From Rhodospirillaceae bacterium (GTDB lineage: Bacteria; Pseudomonadota; Alphaproteobacteria; UBA8366; GCA-2717185): a stretch of 6,843 bases of DNA. A program made the translations under genes and the position numbers. Position 1 is the first letter of the stretch. Each line of letters starts with the position of its first letter. The stretch is from the NCBI GenBank assembly GCA_018660965.1, contig JABJJH010000629.1:1-6843 (forward strand), given 5' to 3'. Of this stretch, positions 1 to 5,706 are shown piece by piece. Under the pieces are notes generated by a model, which saw only the letters and a list, made by a program, of their open reading frames with translations, was not told the origin of the DNA and made no database searches.

Positions 1-184
1 CCGCCGCATCCGGCGCAACGCCCTGCAGCAAGGCCACCGGTTCCGCCCCAATTCCGCCAAGCGCACAACCGAGCGTATCGAGCACCAGCCGTTTCGTAAC
101 GGCGACTGTCGATTTCGGCAGGGTTTCGCACGTTATGCCCACCACGAAATCGGCGATTTTTTGCGACAGATAGGTTTCCGCCAT
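1..184 (-). CDS. MmgE/PrpD family protein, N-terminal part (truncated by window edge)
   Basis: Reading leftward from the ATG at 184-182 gives 61 open codons that run off the window. The peptide starts MAETYLSQKIADFVV and contains LVLDTLGCALGGIGAEPVA at residues 33-51. This is the usual N-terminal pattern of MmgE/PrpD proteins: a helical start followed by a D-T-L/I-G-C-A-L-G-G segment. The family includes 2-methylcitrate dehydratase (PrpD), cis-aconitate decarboxylase and many uncharacterised hydratases/dehydratases or isomerases of small polycarboxylates. The active-site region lies outside the window, so the reaction cannot be assigned. An AGGGAG Shine-Dalgarno (minus strand, 199-194) sits 9 nt before the ATG. 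The gene follows the EthD-like gene by 27 nt on the same strand and is probably the third gene of that operon. No signal peptide is seen, so it is likely cytoplasmic. Confidence 0.85.
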   Translation of the reverse strand, partial: MAETYLSQKIADFVVGITCETLPKSTVAVTKRLVLDTLGCALGGIGAEPVALLQGVAPDAA

Positions 185-211
185 TTCTCAGGTCTCCCTA
201 CTCATATTGGC

Positions 212-532
212 CTAATCGTGCTTAGGGCCCGTCTCGGAAAACACCCACAGGGCCGCCGTTTTCTTGTTGAGCGCATCGCTTTGCTGTCGTTGGGACCGGG
301 TTTCGTTGAGCGTCCGCAGCACATCGCCCGGTTCGTCGGCTTCAACCTCGTATAACGCGAGGTAGGGATGCGGGCATTTCAACCCAACTTCGTCCGATAA
401 TTTGAAGCGCTGTCCCGAAAGCCACCCGGTTGATTTCAAAACTTCATCGATATGCAGATTTTCATAATAATCGTTGAAGTCAGCTTCCCTACCCTCGGTC
501 GGTTCGGTTAGGACGGCGACAATGTGTTTCAT
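212..532 (-). CDS. Small EthD-like / dimeric alpha-beta barrel protein
   Basis: A 106-residue protein beginning MKHIVAVLTEPTEG. It shows the pattern of small ferredoxin-like, dimeric alpha/beta barrel proteins (EthD and relatives): an N-terminal beta strand (residues 3-8), then F-N-D-Y-Y-E-N-L-H-I-D-E-V-L (19-32) with the conserved helix-end His27, a G-rich turn with GQR-F, a second strand YLALYEVEA, a Leu/Arg-rich helix, and a final strand ALWVFSE. Relatives often sit in catabolic operons as accessory proteins, isomerases or monooxygenase-like barrels, but most have no proven activity, so no reaction is claimed. An ATG five codons upstream (545-547) is less likely as the start because it lies inside the GGAGAG Shine-Dalgarno that serves the ATG at 532. 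The gene lies 24 nt downstream of the TPP-enzyme gene and 27 nt upstream of the MmgE/PrpD gene on the same strand, which suggests co-transcription. Confidence 0.82.
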   Translation of the reverse strand: MKHIVAVLTEPTEGREADFNDYYENLHIDEVLKSTGWLSGQRFKLSDEVGLKCPHPYLALYEVEADEPGDVLRTLNETRSQRQQSDALNKKTAALWVFSETGPKHD

Positions 533-539
533 GACTGCT

Positions 540-545
540 CTCTCC
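540..545 (-). promoter_or_regulatory. Ribosome binding site deciding the EthD-like start
   Basis: GGAGAG on the minus strand lies 7 nt before the ATG at 532-530. The alternative upstream ATG (547-545) overlaps this motif and has no purine-rich stretch ahead of it, so the downstream start is preferred. Confidence 0.65.
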
Positions 546-556
546 ATAGACGCCCG

Positions 557-2362
557 TTATTCGCCAGGTACATAACGTTCCCCAATCGCGGGCTTGTTCA
601 CGCCCATTCCCGGCAGTTCCCAGACACCCGCGCCCGGTGGATTGAGGTCTCCGCCGATATTGGCGTCGATCAAATACGGCCTGTTGCTGGCGATGCCCGC
701 CTGGATCGCGTCCCCAAGGTCGCCGGGCCGATCGATGCTGACGCCCTCGACCCCCGCCGACTTCGCCATGGCGGCGAAATCCGGGCTGTAGGGTTGACCG
801 GTTTCAGGATGATGGAAATCGGTCGCCAGTTCCCGCCCTTCAAGATAGCCGCGCTGCAATCCCCGGATCGACCCATAGGCGTAGTTGTTCCAGACCACCC
901 AAACGACGGGGATATTGTATTCAACCGCCGTGCCCAGCACGCTGGCGTGCATGAAAAACGCGCCGTCGCCGCACACCGACACAGCGGGCCGGTCCGGCGC
1001 GGCAAGCTTGGCGCCCAGCACGCCCGCGACGCCAAACCCCATCGGGCCAAACCCCATGGAACCGATCAGTGAATCGGGCCGCTTCGGTTTGCAGAATTGC
1101 AGCAACCAATTGTGATGAACGCCAATATCGCTGACCAAGATTGCGTCTTCCGGCAACGCCTTGTCGATTTCCACCGCCGCACGCTGCGGATTAATCGGCG
1201 TCGACTCGTCCGTCATGCCCGGCGCGACGAACGCATTCCATTTGTTACGGTAGGTATCGATCTCGGCGAGCCATTTCCGACTCGTTTCCGTCGGTTCAGG
1301 GTTGTGGCCGCGCCGGTCGAGTTCGATGACAATCTGGCGCAGGAACGTGCGCACATCCGCCATCAAGCCCAGCGCGACGGGATAGTTTCGGCCAATTTCT
1401 TCCGGGTCGATATCGACGTGAATCAACTTCGTCGGTGGGATGGTGAAGGAATAACCGGGAATCCAGGAACTCGCGGTGCGGTCGTCGAAGCGAACCCCCA
1501 GCGCCAACAGAACGTCCGCCTGACGACACGCGTGGTTGGCGTGATAGACGCCGCCGCGCTGTACGAGGCCAAGCGATAGCGGATGATCCACGGGAATTGC
1601 GCCAAGCCCACTGGCCGACGCCGCCACGGGAATCTGAAGCCGCTCCGCGACCGCGCGCAATTCCTCAGCCGCCCCACCATAGCGAACCCCCTGCCCCACG
1701 ACGATGACCGGCATTTTTGCGGCCAACAGCATGTCCACAGCTTTCACGACGCCGTCCGGGTCGGCGCCGCACCGTGACGAAATATTTGCGGTCCATGCTT
1801 TCGGGTCCGGCGATTCCTCGGCGGCGGCTTCCTTGAAAATATCGAAGGGCACATCCAGCACGACCGGGCCTGGTCGCCCTGTCACCATCGTTTTCCAGGC
1901 CTGGCGGACCATCAACGGCACCTGTTCGCCGCGTGTCGGCTGATAGACGCGCTTGCAATACGCCTTAACGGTTGACGGAAAGTCCGCCTGGAAATGACGA
2001 TAGGTTTCCTGAAAGGCGCCGCGGTTGAACTGGCTCGTCGGCACGTTCCCGGTGATGGCCAAAAACGGTACGGAATCGAAAAACGCATTGCCAAGACTGA
2101 TCGGCAAATTGGCCGAGCCCGGCCCGCAGGACGTAAACGTCGCGGTCGGTTGACCAGACACGCGATAAAAAACATCCGCCATGAACCCTGCAACACTTTC
2201 ATGATGCACGGAAACAGTCTTGATATCGTCCGAGCGTTCATACATCGCGTCGATAAGACCGATATTGCCATGCCCGCACAGGCCGAAAACATACGGCGTC
2301 TTCTCGCGGATCAAATAATCGATGATGACCTGACCGCCGTTGAGTTCGTTACTGTCGGACAT
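557..2362 (-). CDS. Thiamine-diphosphate-dependent enzyme, acetolactate synthase superfamily
   Basis: A complete 601-residue protein, close to the usual length for the acetolactate synthase large subunit/carboligase/decarboxylase superfamily. Three domains can be followed. The N-terminal pyrimidine-binding domain has the catalytic glutamate in HHESVAGFMAD (Glu55), a CGPGSAN loop (79-85) and GAFQE (115-119), matching the FQE of acetolactate synthases. The central domain carries LALGVRFDDR (286-295) and HVDIDPEEIGRNYPVALG (315-332), which in that family bind FAD. The C-terminal domain has GDG (465-467) and NN (492-493), the metal-diphosphate motif of TPP enzymes. The enzyme should form or break a C-C bond next to a keto group. 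Candidates include 2-oxoacid carboligation, decarboxylation or hydrolysis of a cyclic dione, and the sequence does not decide. The ATG at 2362 is preceded by AGGGGG (2376-2371) 8 nt upstream. It heads the leftward operon and sits with catabolic genes rather than ilvN or ilvC, so a biosynthetic ilvB role is unlikely. It has no signal peptide. Confidence 0.9.
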   Translation of the reverse strand: MSDSNELNGGQVIIDYLIREKTPYVFGLCGHGNIGLIDAMYERSDDIKTVSVHHESVAGFMADVFYRVSGQPTATFTSCGPGSANLPISLGNAFFDSVPFLAITGNVPTSQFNRGAFQETYRHFQADFPSTVKAYCKRVYQPTRGEQVPLMVRQAWKTMVTGRPGPVVLDVPFDIFKEAAAEESPDPKAWTANISSRCGADPDGVVKAVDMLLAAKMPVIVVGQGVRYGGAAEELRAVAERLQIPVAASASGLGAIPVDHPLSLGLVQRGGVYHANHACRQADVLLALGVRFDDRTASSWIPGYSFTIPPTKLIHVDIDPEEIGRNYPVALGLMADVRTFLRQIVIELDRRGHNPEPTETSRKWLAEIDTYRNKWNAFVAPGMTDESTPINPQRAAVEIDKALPEDAILVSDIGVHHNWLLQFCKPKRPDSLIGSMGFGPMGFGVAGVLGAKLAAPDRPAVSVCGDGAFFMHASVLGTAVEYNIPVVWVVWNNYAYGSIRGLQRGYLEGRELATDFHHPETGQPYSPDFAAMAKSAGVEGVSIDRPGDLGDAIQAGIASNRPYLIDANIGGDLNPPGAGVWELPGMGVNKPAIGERYVPGE

Positions 2363-2560
2363 ACGAATTTCCCCCTGCCGAATTGAATTAAATTTTTTCT
2401 GGCGCCCAATATTGCAGGCGTTTCATGACCCTAACCAGCGCTAATGCCACGCACAACGGCTTACCGCTCATTCGGCGCCCTTGTAAGGCGTTCGATTGAT
2501 GGCTTATCGTCGAAGAACATCACCGCTTGCATTTACCACCCTGCAAATGAGTACAACGCC
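2363..2560. promoter_or_regulatory. Divergent intergenic region between the TPP-enzyme operon and the deacetylase-fold operon
   Basis: This 198-nt gap between two divergent start codons must hold both promoters and probably the operators for a local regulator. The stretch 2381-2400 is strikingly AT-rich compared with its surroundings (a run of A/T ending in six T) and lies just upstream of the leftward Shine-Dalgarno, so it may hold the leftward -10 region. I could not fit a convincing -35/-10 pair with 16-18 nt spacing on either strand. Two imperfect direct copies, GGCGCCC-N9-GGCGTTT (2401-2423) and GGCGCCC-N6-GGCGTTC (2474-2493), are present. The rightward reading frame stays open back to an ATG at 2444, but that extension looks non-coding (see the first deacetylase entry). 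Confidence 0.5.
2527..2546. repeat. Short inverted repeat TTGCA-N10-TGCAA upstream of the first deacetylase gene
   Basis: TTGCA at 2527-2531 and TGCAA at 2542-2546 form a perfect five-base inverted repeat ending 14 nt before the ATG at 2561. An overlapping pair, CATTT (2530-2534) and AAATG (2545-2549), gives a second symmetrical option with the same 10-nt spacing. A further TTGCA occurs at 2412-2416 in the same gap. The position would suit a repressor operator, but arms this short arise often by chance. Confidence 0.25.
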
Positions 2561-3475
2561 ATGACGATTATCAACGCAGACCGCGCCCCCTATTCGCCGA
2601 TCACGGGGCGGCCCAAAATTAAATGGCCAAACAACGCCAAGGTCGCGTTATGGGTCGTGCCGAACATCGAACATTACGAATATCTACCGTCGCCCCAGCG
2701 CACCCGCAACCCGTGGCCGCGCACGCCGCATCCTGATGTCATCGGCTACGGATCAAAGGATTACGGCAATCGGGTCGGCGTGTGGCGCATGATCGACGTC
2801 ATGGATAAATACGACGTCCGCGGCACTGTCTCATTGAACATGGCCAATTTCGCGCATTACCCGGAAATCATGCAGGCTTGCGAGGAGCGCGAATGGAGCA
2901 TTCTGTGCCACGGTTTGTACAACACGCGCTATCACTGGAATTACAGCGAGGATGAAGAACGCGCGGCCATCGCCGAATGCGTCGATTTATACCGCGACCT
3001 GACCGGGCGCATGCTGCAGGGATGGTTTTCCCCGGCGGTGTCCTTCACGCTGAAAACGCCGGATCTCGTGGCCGAGGCCGGCATCAAATATTACTGCGAC
3101 TGGTATCACGACGATCAACCCCTGCCGATGCGCGTCCGCTCCGGCAATCTCGTCACGGTTCCCTATTCGATGGACCTCAACGATTCTGCGCTTTACCTGA
3201 AACAGCATGAAAGCCTGGATTTCCTGGAAATGATCCGCGACACCTTCGATACGTTGTACGCGGAGGCCGAAGCCGACGGGAGCGGTCGGGTCATGTGCAT
3301 CGCCTTGCATCCCTACATCATGGGACAGCCCCATCGCATCGGCCATCTGGACGACGCTCTGAATTACATTTTATCCCATGACGGCGTTTGGAAAGCCACC
3401 GGTGAAGAAATCGCCGATTGGTACATCGAACATTGCGGCGACCATCTCTCCGCGCATTTGGATGGAGGAGCCTGA
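2561..3475 (+). CDS. PuuE-like polysaccharide deacetylase-fold hydrolase, copy 1
   Basis: A 304-residue protein from the ATG at 2561 (MTIINADRAPYSPITG). It has a NodB/CE4-type barrel but without the canonical metal-binding D-D/H-x3-H set. Motif 1 (normally TFDD) reads NIEHYEY (35-41). Motif 2 reads CHGLYNTR (116-123), with His117 kept and Asn121 where the second metal His would be. Other landmarks are DYGNRVGVWR (67-76), DWYHDDQP (180-187) and LHPYIMGQPHR (249-259). This pattern resembles PuuE-type allantoinases and related cyclic-imide hydrolases, which act on cyclic amides rather than polymers. The absence of a signal peptide or membrane anchor agrees with cytoplasmic small-molecule hydrolysis. 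The true substrate is unknown. An open extension back to 2444 would add 39 residues with no family character, so the later ATG is preferred although its Shine-Dalgarno is weak. The gene is followed after one base by a paralogue and is divergent from the TPP-enzyme operon. Confidence 0.85.
   Translation: MTIINADRAPYSPITGRPKIKWPNNAKVALWVVPNIEHYEYLPSPQRTRNPWPRTPHPDVIGYGSKDYGNRVGVWRMIDVMDKYDVRGTVSLNMANFAHYPEIMQACEEREWSILCHGLYNTRYHWNYSEDEERAAIAECVDLYRDLTGRMLQGWFSPAVSFTLKTPDLVAEAGIKYYCDWYHDDQPLPMRVRSGNLVTVPYSMDLNDSALYLKQHESLDFLEMIRDTFDTLYAEAEADGSGRVMCIALHPYIMGQPHRIGHLDDALNYILSHDGVWKATGEEIADWYIEHCGDHLSAHLDGGA
3464..3468 (+). promoter_or_regulatory. Ribosome binding site deciding the start of deacetylase copy 2
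   Basis: GGAGG inside the last codons of the first deacetylase gene lies 8 nt before the ATG at 3477. It favours this start over the open extension back to 3378, and indicates tight translational coupling (the upstream stop TGA is at 3473-3475). Confidence 0.75.
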
Positions 3476-3476
3476 T

Positions 3477-4385
3477 ATGACGATCCCAGCCCAAGGCATG
3501 GACCATGACCTGTACCGCTTCTCACCACTGCCCAAACGGCCCCCCCTGCAATGGCCCGGCGGCGCCCGCGTGGCGTCCTGGGTCCTTTTGCATCTTGAAT
3601 TTTGGGAGTTGGAACCACCTGAAGGCGCCCACAGCGACGCCCGGTTCAAAGGGGGGCGCGGTGATTTTTTCCCTGATTACCGGTATTTCACGCAACGCGA
3701 ATACGGTAACCGGATTGGCATCTTCCGCATCCTCGACCTGCTCGACCGGCATGAATTGAAGGCCACTGTCGCGGTGAACGCAGGCGCCTGCGCGCGCTAC
3801 CCCAATTTGATCGAGGAATGCGCCCGTCGGGGCTATGAATTCGCCGCGCATGGCGAGTATCAAAACCGCATGATCACCAGCGATATGAGCGAGGACGAGG
3901 AACGCGGGATTATCGACGCCGCGACCACCGCGGTTGAAGCCGCCACCGGGTCACGCCCGACCGGTTGGCTTGGTCCTGATTCCGGTGAATCGACCCGTAC
4001 GCCGCAATACCTGGCCGAGGCGGGTTATGATTACGTGATGGATTGGCCCAACGACGACCAACCCTATGTGATGGCGACGACGCCGAACCTGATTTCCATC
4101 CCCAATCAAATGGAATGGGACGACGTACAAAACCTTTGGATTCGCCATGTCCCTAATCAACGCTATCCCGACCTTGTCGGCAAAGCGTTCCGAACGCTAC
4201 ACAACGAAGGCGAACAATCGGGGCGACTGTTCGGATTATCGCTGCACCCGTGGGTAATCGGTCAGCCTCACCGCATCAAATATCTGGCGCAAGCGCTTGA
4301 GGACATATCCGGATACGATCAAGTCTGGCGCACCACCGCCGGTGAAATCTCACGGTATTTCCGGTCGCTTGATCCCAAACCTTAA
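3477..4385 (+). CDS. PuuE-like polysaccharide deacetylase-fold hydrolase, copy 2
   Basis: A 302-residue paralogue of the preceding gene, starting MTIPAQGMDHDLYRF at 3477, one base after the upstream stop and behind a strong GGAGG. It matches copy 1 landmark by landmark: HLEFWEL (39-45) for motif 1, EYGNRIGIFR (75-84), HGEYQNR (125-131) with His125 kept and Gln129 in the second-His position, DWPNDDQP (189-196) and LHPWVIGQPHRI (256-267). Both copies keep a Glu-x-x-Glu pair in motif 1 (here Glu41 and Glu44), in place of the Asp-Asp of metal-dependent CE4 deacetylases. It has an extra charged/Gly-rich loop near residues 50-70 (GGRGDFFPDYRYF) that copy 1 replaces with a Pro/Arg-rich segment. A cytoplasmic hydrolase of a cyclic amide, ureide or imide is the best inference. 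It may act on a different substrate from copy 1 or pair with it as a hetero-oligomer. There is no signal peptide. Its stop overlaps the stop of the convergent amidohydrolase gene. Confidence 0.85.
   Translation: MTIPAQGMDHDLYRFSPLPKRPPLQWPGGARVASWVLLHLEFWELEPPEGAHSDARFKGGRGDFFPDYRYFTQREYGNRIGIFRILDLLDRHELKATVAVNAGACARYPNLIEECARRGYEFAAHGEYQNRMITSDMSEDEERGIIDAATTAVEAATGSRPTGWLGPDSGESTRTPQYLAEAGYDYVMDWPNDDQPYVMATTPNLISIPNQMEWDDVQNLWIRHVPNQRYPDLVGKAFRTLHNEGEQSGRLFGLSLHPWVIGQPHRIKYLAQALEDISGYDQVWRTTAGEISRYFRSLDPKP
4382..4385. other. Convergent stop codons sharing the palindrome TTAA
   Basis: The TAA of deacetylase copy 2 (4383-4385, plus) and the TAA of the amidohydrolase (4384-4382, minus) are both read from one TTAA. 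The two genes therefore overlap tail to tail by 4 nt. No terminator hairpin can fit between the coding regions, so transcription from each side probably runs into the opposite gene. Confidence 0.95.
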
Positions 4386-5614
4386 TTCGAAACAACCGCG
4401 CCATCAGTAGCGACGATGCGGCCGTTCTTCATGACCAATGGTCGGCGGGGGCGTGACACCACCGCCTCGGCGGGCGTTTCCGCCATCACCGTGAACAAGT
4501 CGGCGCAGCAACCCGGTTCCAACCCATGCCCTGTTAGACCCAATGCGCGCGCGCCCGCCGCACCGGCGCAGTCCAGCGCAACCGCGAGGTCGGGGTCGTT
4601 GCGGAATCCTGAACGCCAGGCGAGCAACATCGCCCGTTCCAGCATGTCGCCATCCCCATACGGTGACCATAAATCCCGCACGTTATCGTTGCCTGCGAAC
4701 ACCTCGACTCCGCGCTCGCGCAACATCTTCACCGGCGGTGGCGGGGAGCCTCCACCGCCATGCGTGGCCAGGGATACGCCCGCCTTCGCCATCGCCGCCG
4801 CCGTCGTTTCGAATTCGGCGGCGTCCGCCCCGGCCAAGGCGAAACCATGGCTGACTGTCATTCCTCCTGAAAGTCCATGCGCGGCGACGCGCGCCGTGAA
4901 CGCGTTGATTTCCGCAAGGCCATCCGCGCCGCCGTCGTGCAAATGTATATCCACGCCAACGTCATGACGTTGCGCAATCTCGAAAAGAACATCGAGTTGC
5001 CCATCGAGGTCCTCGTCCATGGCCATAGGGTCAATGCCACCCAGTAAATCGGCGCCCTCCGCGAACGCGGCGTCCAATAAATCCGCCACGCCGGGACAAC
5101 GAAGCACGCCGCTTTGCGGAAACGCGACAATTTGGATGTCGACTTTATCCGCATAATCCTCACGAACATCGCGCACGGCCCGCAATTGATCGAGCCCGAT
5201 ATCGGGGTCAATGTCCACATGCGTGCGAATGGCCGTCGTCCCCTTCGCGATGCACGAGTCAATCAGATTGGCGGCGCGTTGCGCAACCGGGGGCAACTCC
5301 GCCCGCAACCGTTTTTCTGTCTCGATACGGCTCCACCGGGACGGCCCGGCCTGTTGCGGGAACCAGGGCGTCCCGAACAGGGTTTTATCCAGGTGCATAT
5401 GGCCATCCACCAGCCCCGGCAAAACCAGACAATCCTTTCCATCAATGATGTGCGCCGTCGCTTCCGGACGATCCATTCCATGCGGTTCGCCATGGCGAAC
5501 GATCAAGCCATCGCGGATGTGCAAATCCGTCGCGCGGCCATTTGGCAACCGTACATTGGTGACAACAATCAAATCCGCCGCACCGGCCTTGTCCTCCAAA
5601 TTTTCCATCAACAC
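4382..5614 (-). CDS. Amidohydrolase, cytosine deaminase-like
   Basis: A 410-residue member of the metal-dependent amidohydrolase superfamily, close to CodA in layout. After a small beta domain (LPGLVDGH, 65-72), it has HMHLDK (72-77; metal ligands His72 and His74), RTHVDID (130-136), VAFPQSG (163-169; Gln167 aligns with the pyrimidine-contacting Gln of CodA), DIHLHDGG (222-229; His224 metal ligand), SHGFAL (255-260) and GNDNVRDLWSPYGDGDML (308-325) with the metal-binding Asp310. Where CodA has the catalytic Glu of HCDE, this protein reads HLHD (Asp227). A low-complexity GGGGSPPPP (286-294) lies in the loop before the last metal strand. The role is probably hydrolysis or deamination of a nitrogen heterocycle or cyclic amide, but cytosine itself is doubtful. 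The start is uncertain: GTG at 5614 (used here) or ATG at 5608, both with weak ribosome binding. It is cytoplasmic and convergent with the deacetylase pair, sharing a TTAA double stop with it. Confidence 0.85.
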   Translation of the reverse strand: MLMENLEDKAGAADLIVVTNVRLPNGRATDLHIRDGLIVRHGEPHGMDRPEATAHIIDGKDCLVLPGLVDGHMHLDKTLFGTPWFPQQAGPSRWSRIETEKRLRAELPPVAQRAANLIDSCIAKGTTAIRTHVDIDPDIGLDQLRAVRDVREDYADKVDIQIVAFPQSGVLRCPGVADLLDAAFAEGADLLGGIDPMAMDEDLDGQLDVLFEIAQRHDVGVDIHLHDGGADGLAEINAFTARVAAHGLSGGMTVSHGFALAGADAAEFETTAAAMAKAGVSLATHGGGGSPPPPVKMLRERGVEVFAGNDNVRDLWSPYGDGDMLERAMLLAWRSGFRNDPDLAVALDCAGAAGARALGLTGHGLEPGCCADLFTVMAETPAEAVVSRPRRPLVMKNGRIVATDGAVVSN

Positions 5615-5706
5615 GAAGCCTGTTCACATATTATTAAGAATCCACGCAATACGATGATCTCTTATTCAGGCTCGTTCAAGTCAACGGCCTTCAGGGAGGT
5701 TTGGTC
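5615..5706. promoter_or_regulatory. Divergent intergenic region between amidohydrolase and cheZ
   Basis: A 92-nt gap between divergent starts that must hold promoters for both genes. An AT-rich core at 5626-5640 includes TAATAT on the minus strand (5633-5628), a possible -10 box only 13 nt before the amidohydrolase GTG. I found no matching -35 at 16-18 nt and no clear sigma-28 or sigma-54 flagellar promoter for cheZ. The right end carries the strong cheZ Shine-Dalgarno. Confidence 0.4.
5694..5699 (+). promoter_or_regulatory. Ribosome binding site deciding the cheZ start
   Basis: GGGAGG lies 7 nt before the ATG at 5707. An in-frame TTG at 5701 is only 1 nt away from this motif and so cannot be served by it. 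The ATG is therefore the start. Confidence 0.8.

Noticed and set aside
1031..1057. Perfect 12-nt direct repeat GCCAAACCCCAT with 15-nt period inside the TPP enzyme gene
   Set aside because: It encodes MGFGPMGFG, which aligns with the natural glycine-rich segment before the TPP-binding motif in this superfamily. A slippage duplication need not be invoked.
524..1579. Long plus-strand open frames opposite the TPP enzyme gene (524-1072 and 1097-1579)
   Set aside because: They are antisense to a clear full-length enzyme, Arg/Pro/His-rich, and show no recognisable domain. They are typical GC-rich shadow frames.
2444..2560. Upstream extension of deacetylase copy 1 from an ATG at 2444
   Set aside because: The extra 39 residues look unlike the family and would consume most of the divergent promoter region. 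Family-like sequence begins just after the ATG at 2561.
3378..3476. Upstream extension of deacetylase copy 2 into copy 1
   Set aside because: It would overlap the upstream gene by about 100 nt, and a strong GGAGG is correctly spaced for the ATG at 3477.
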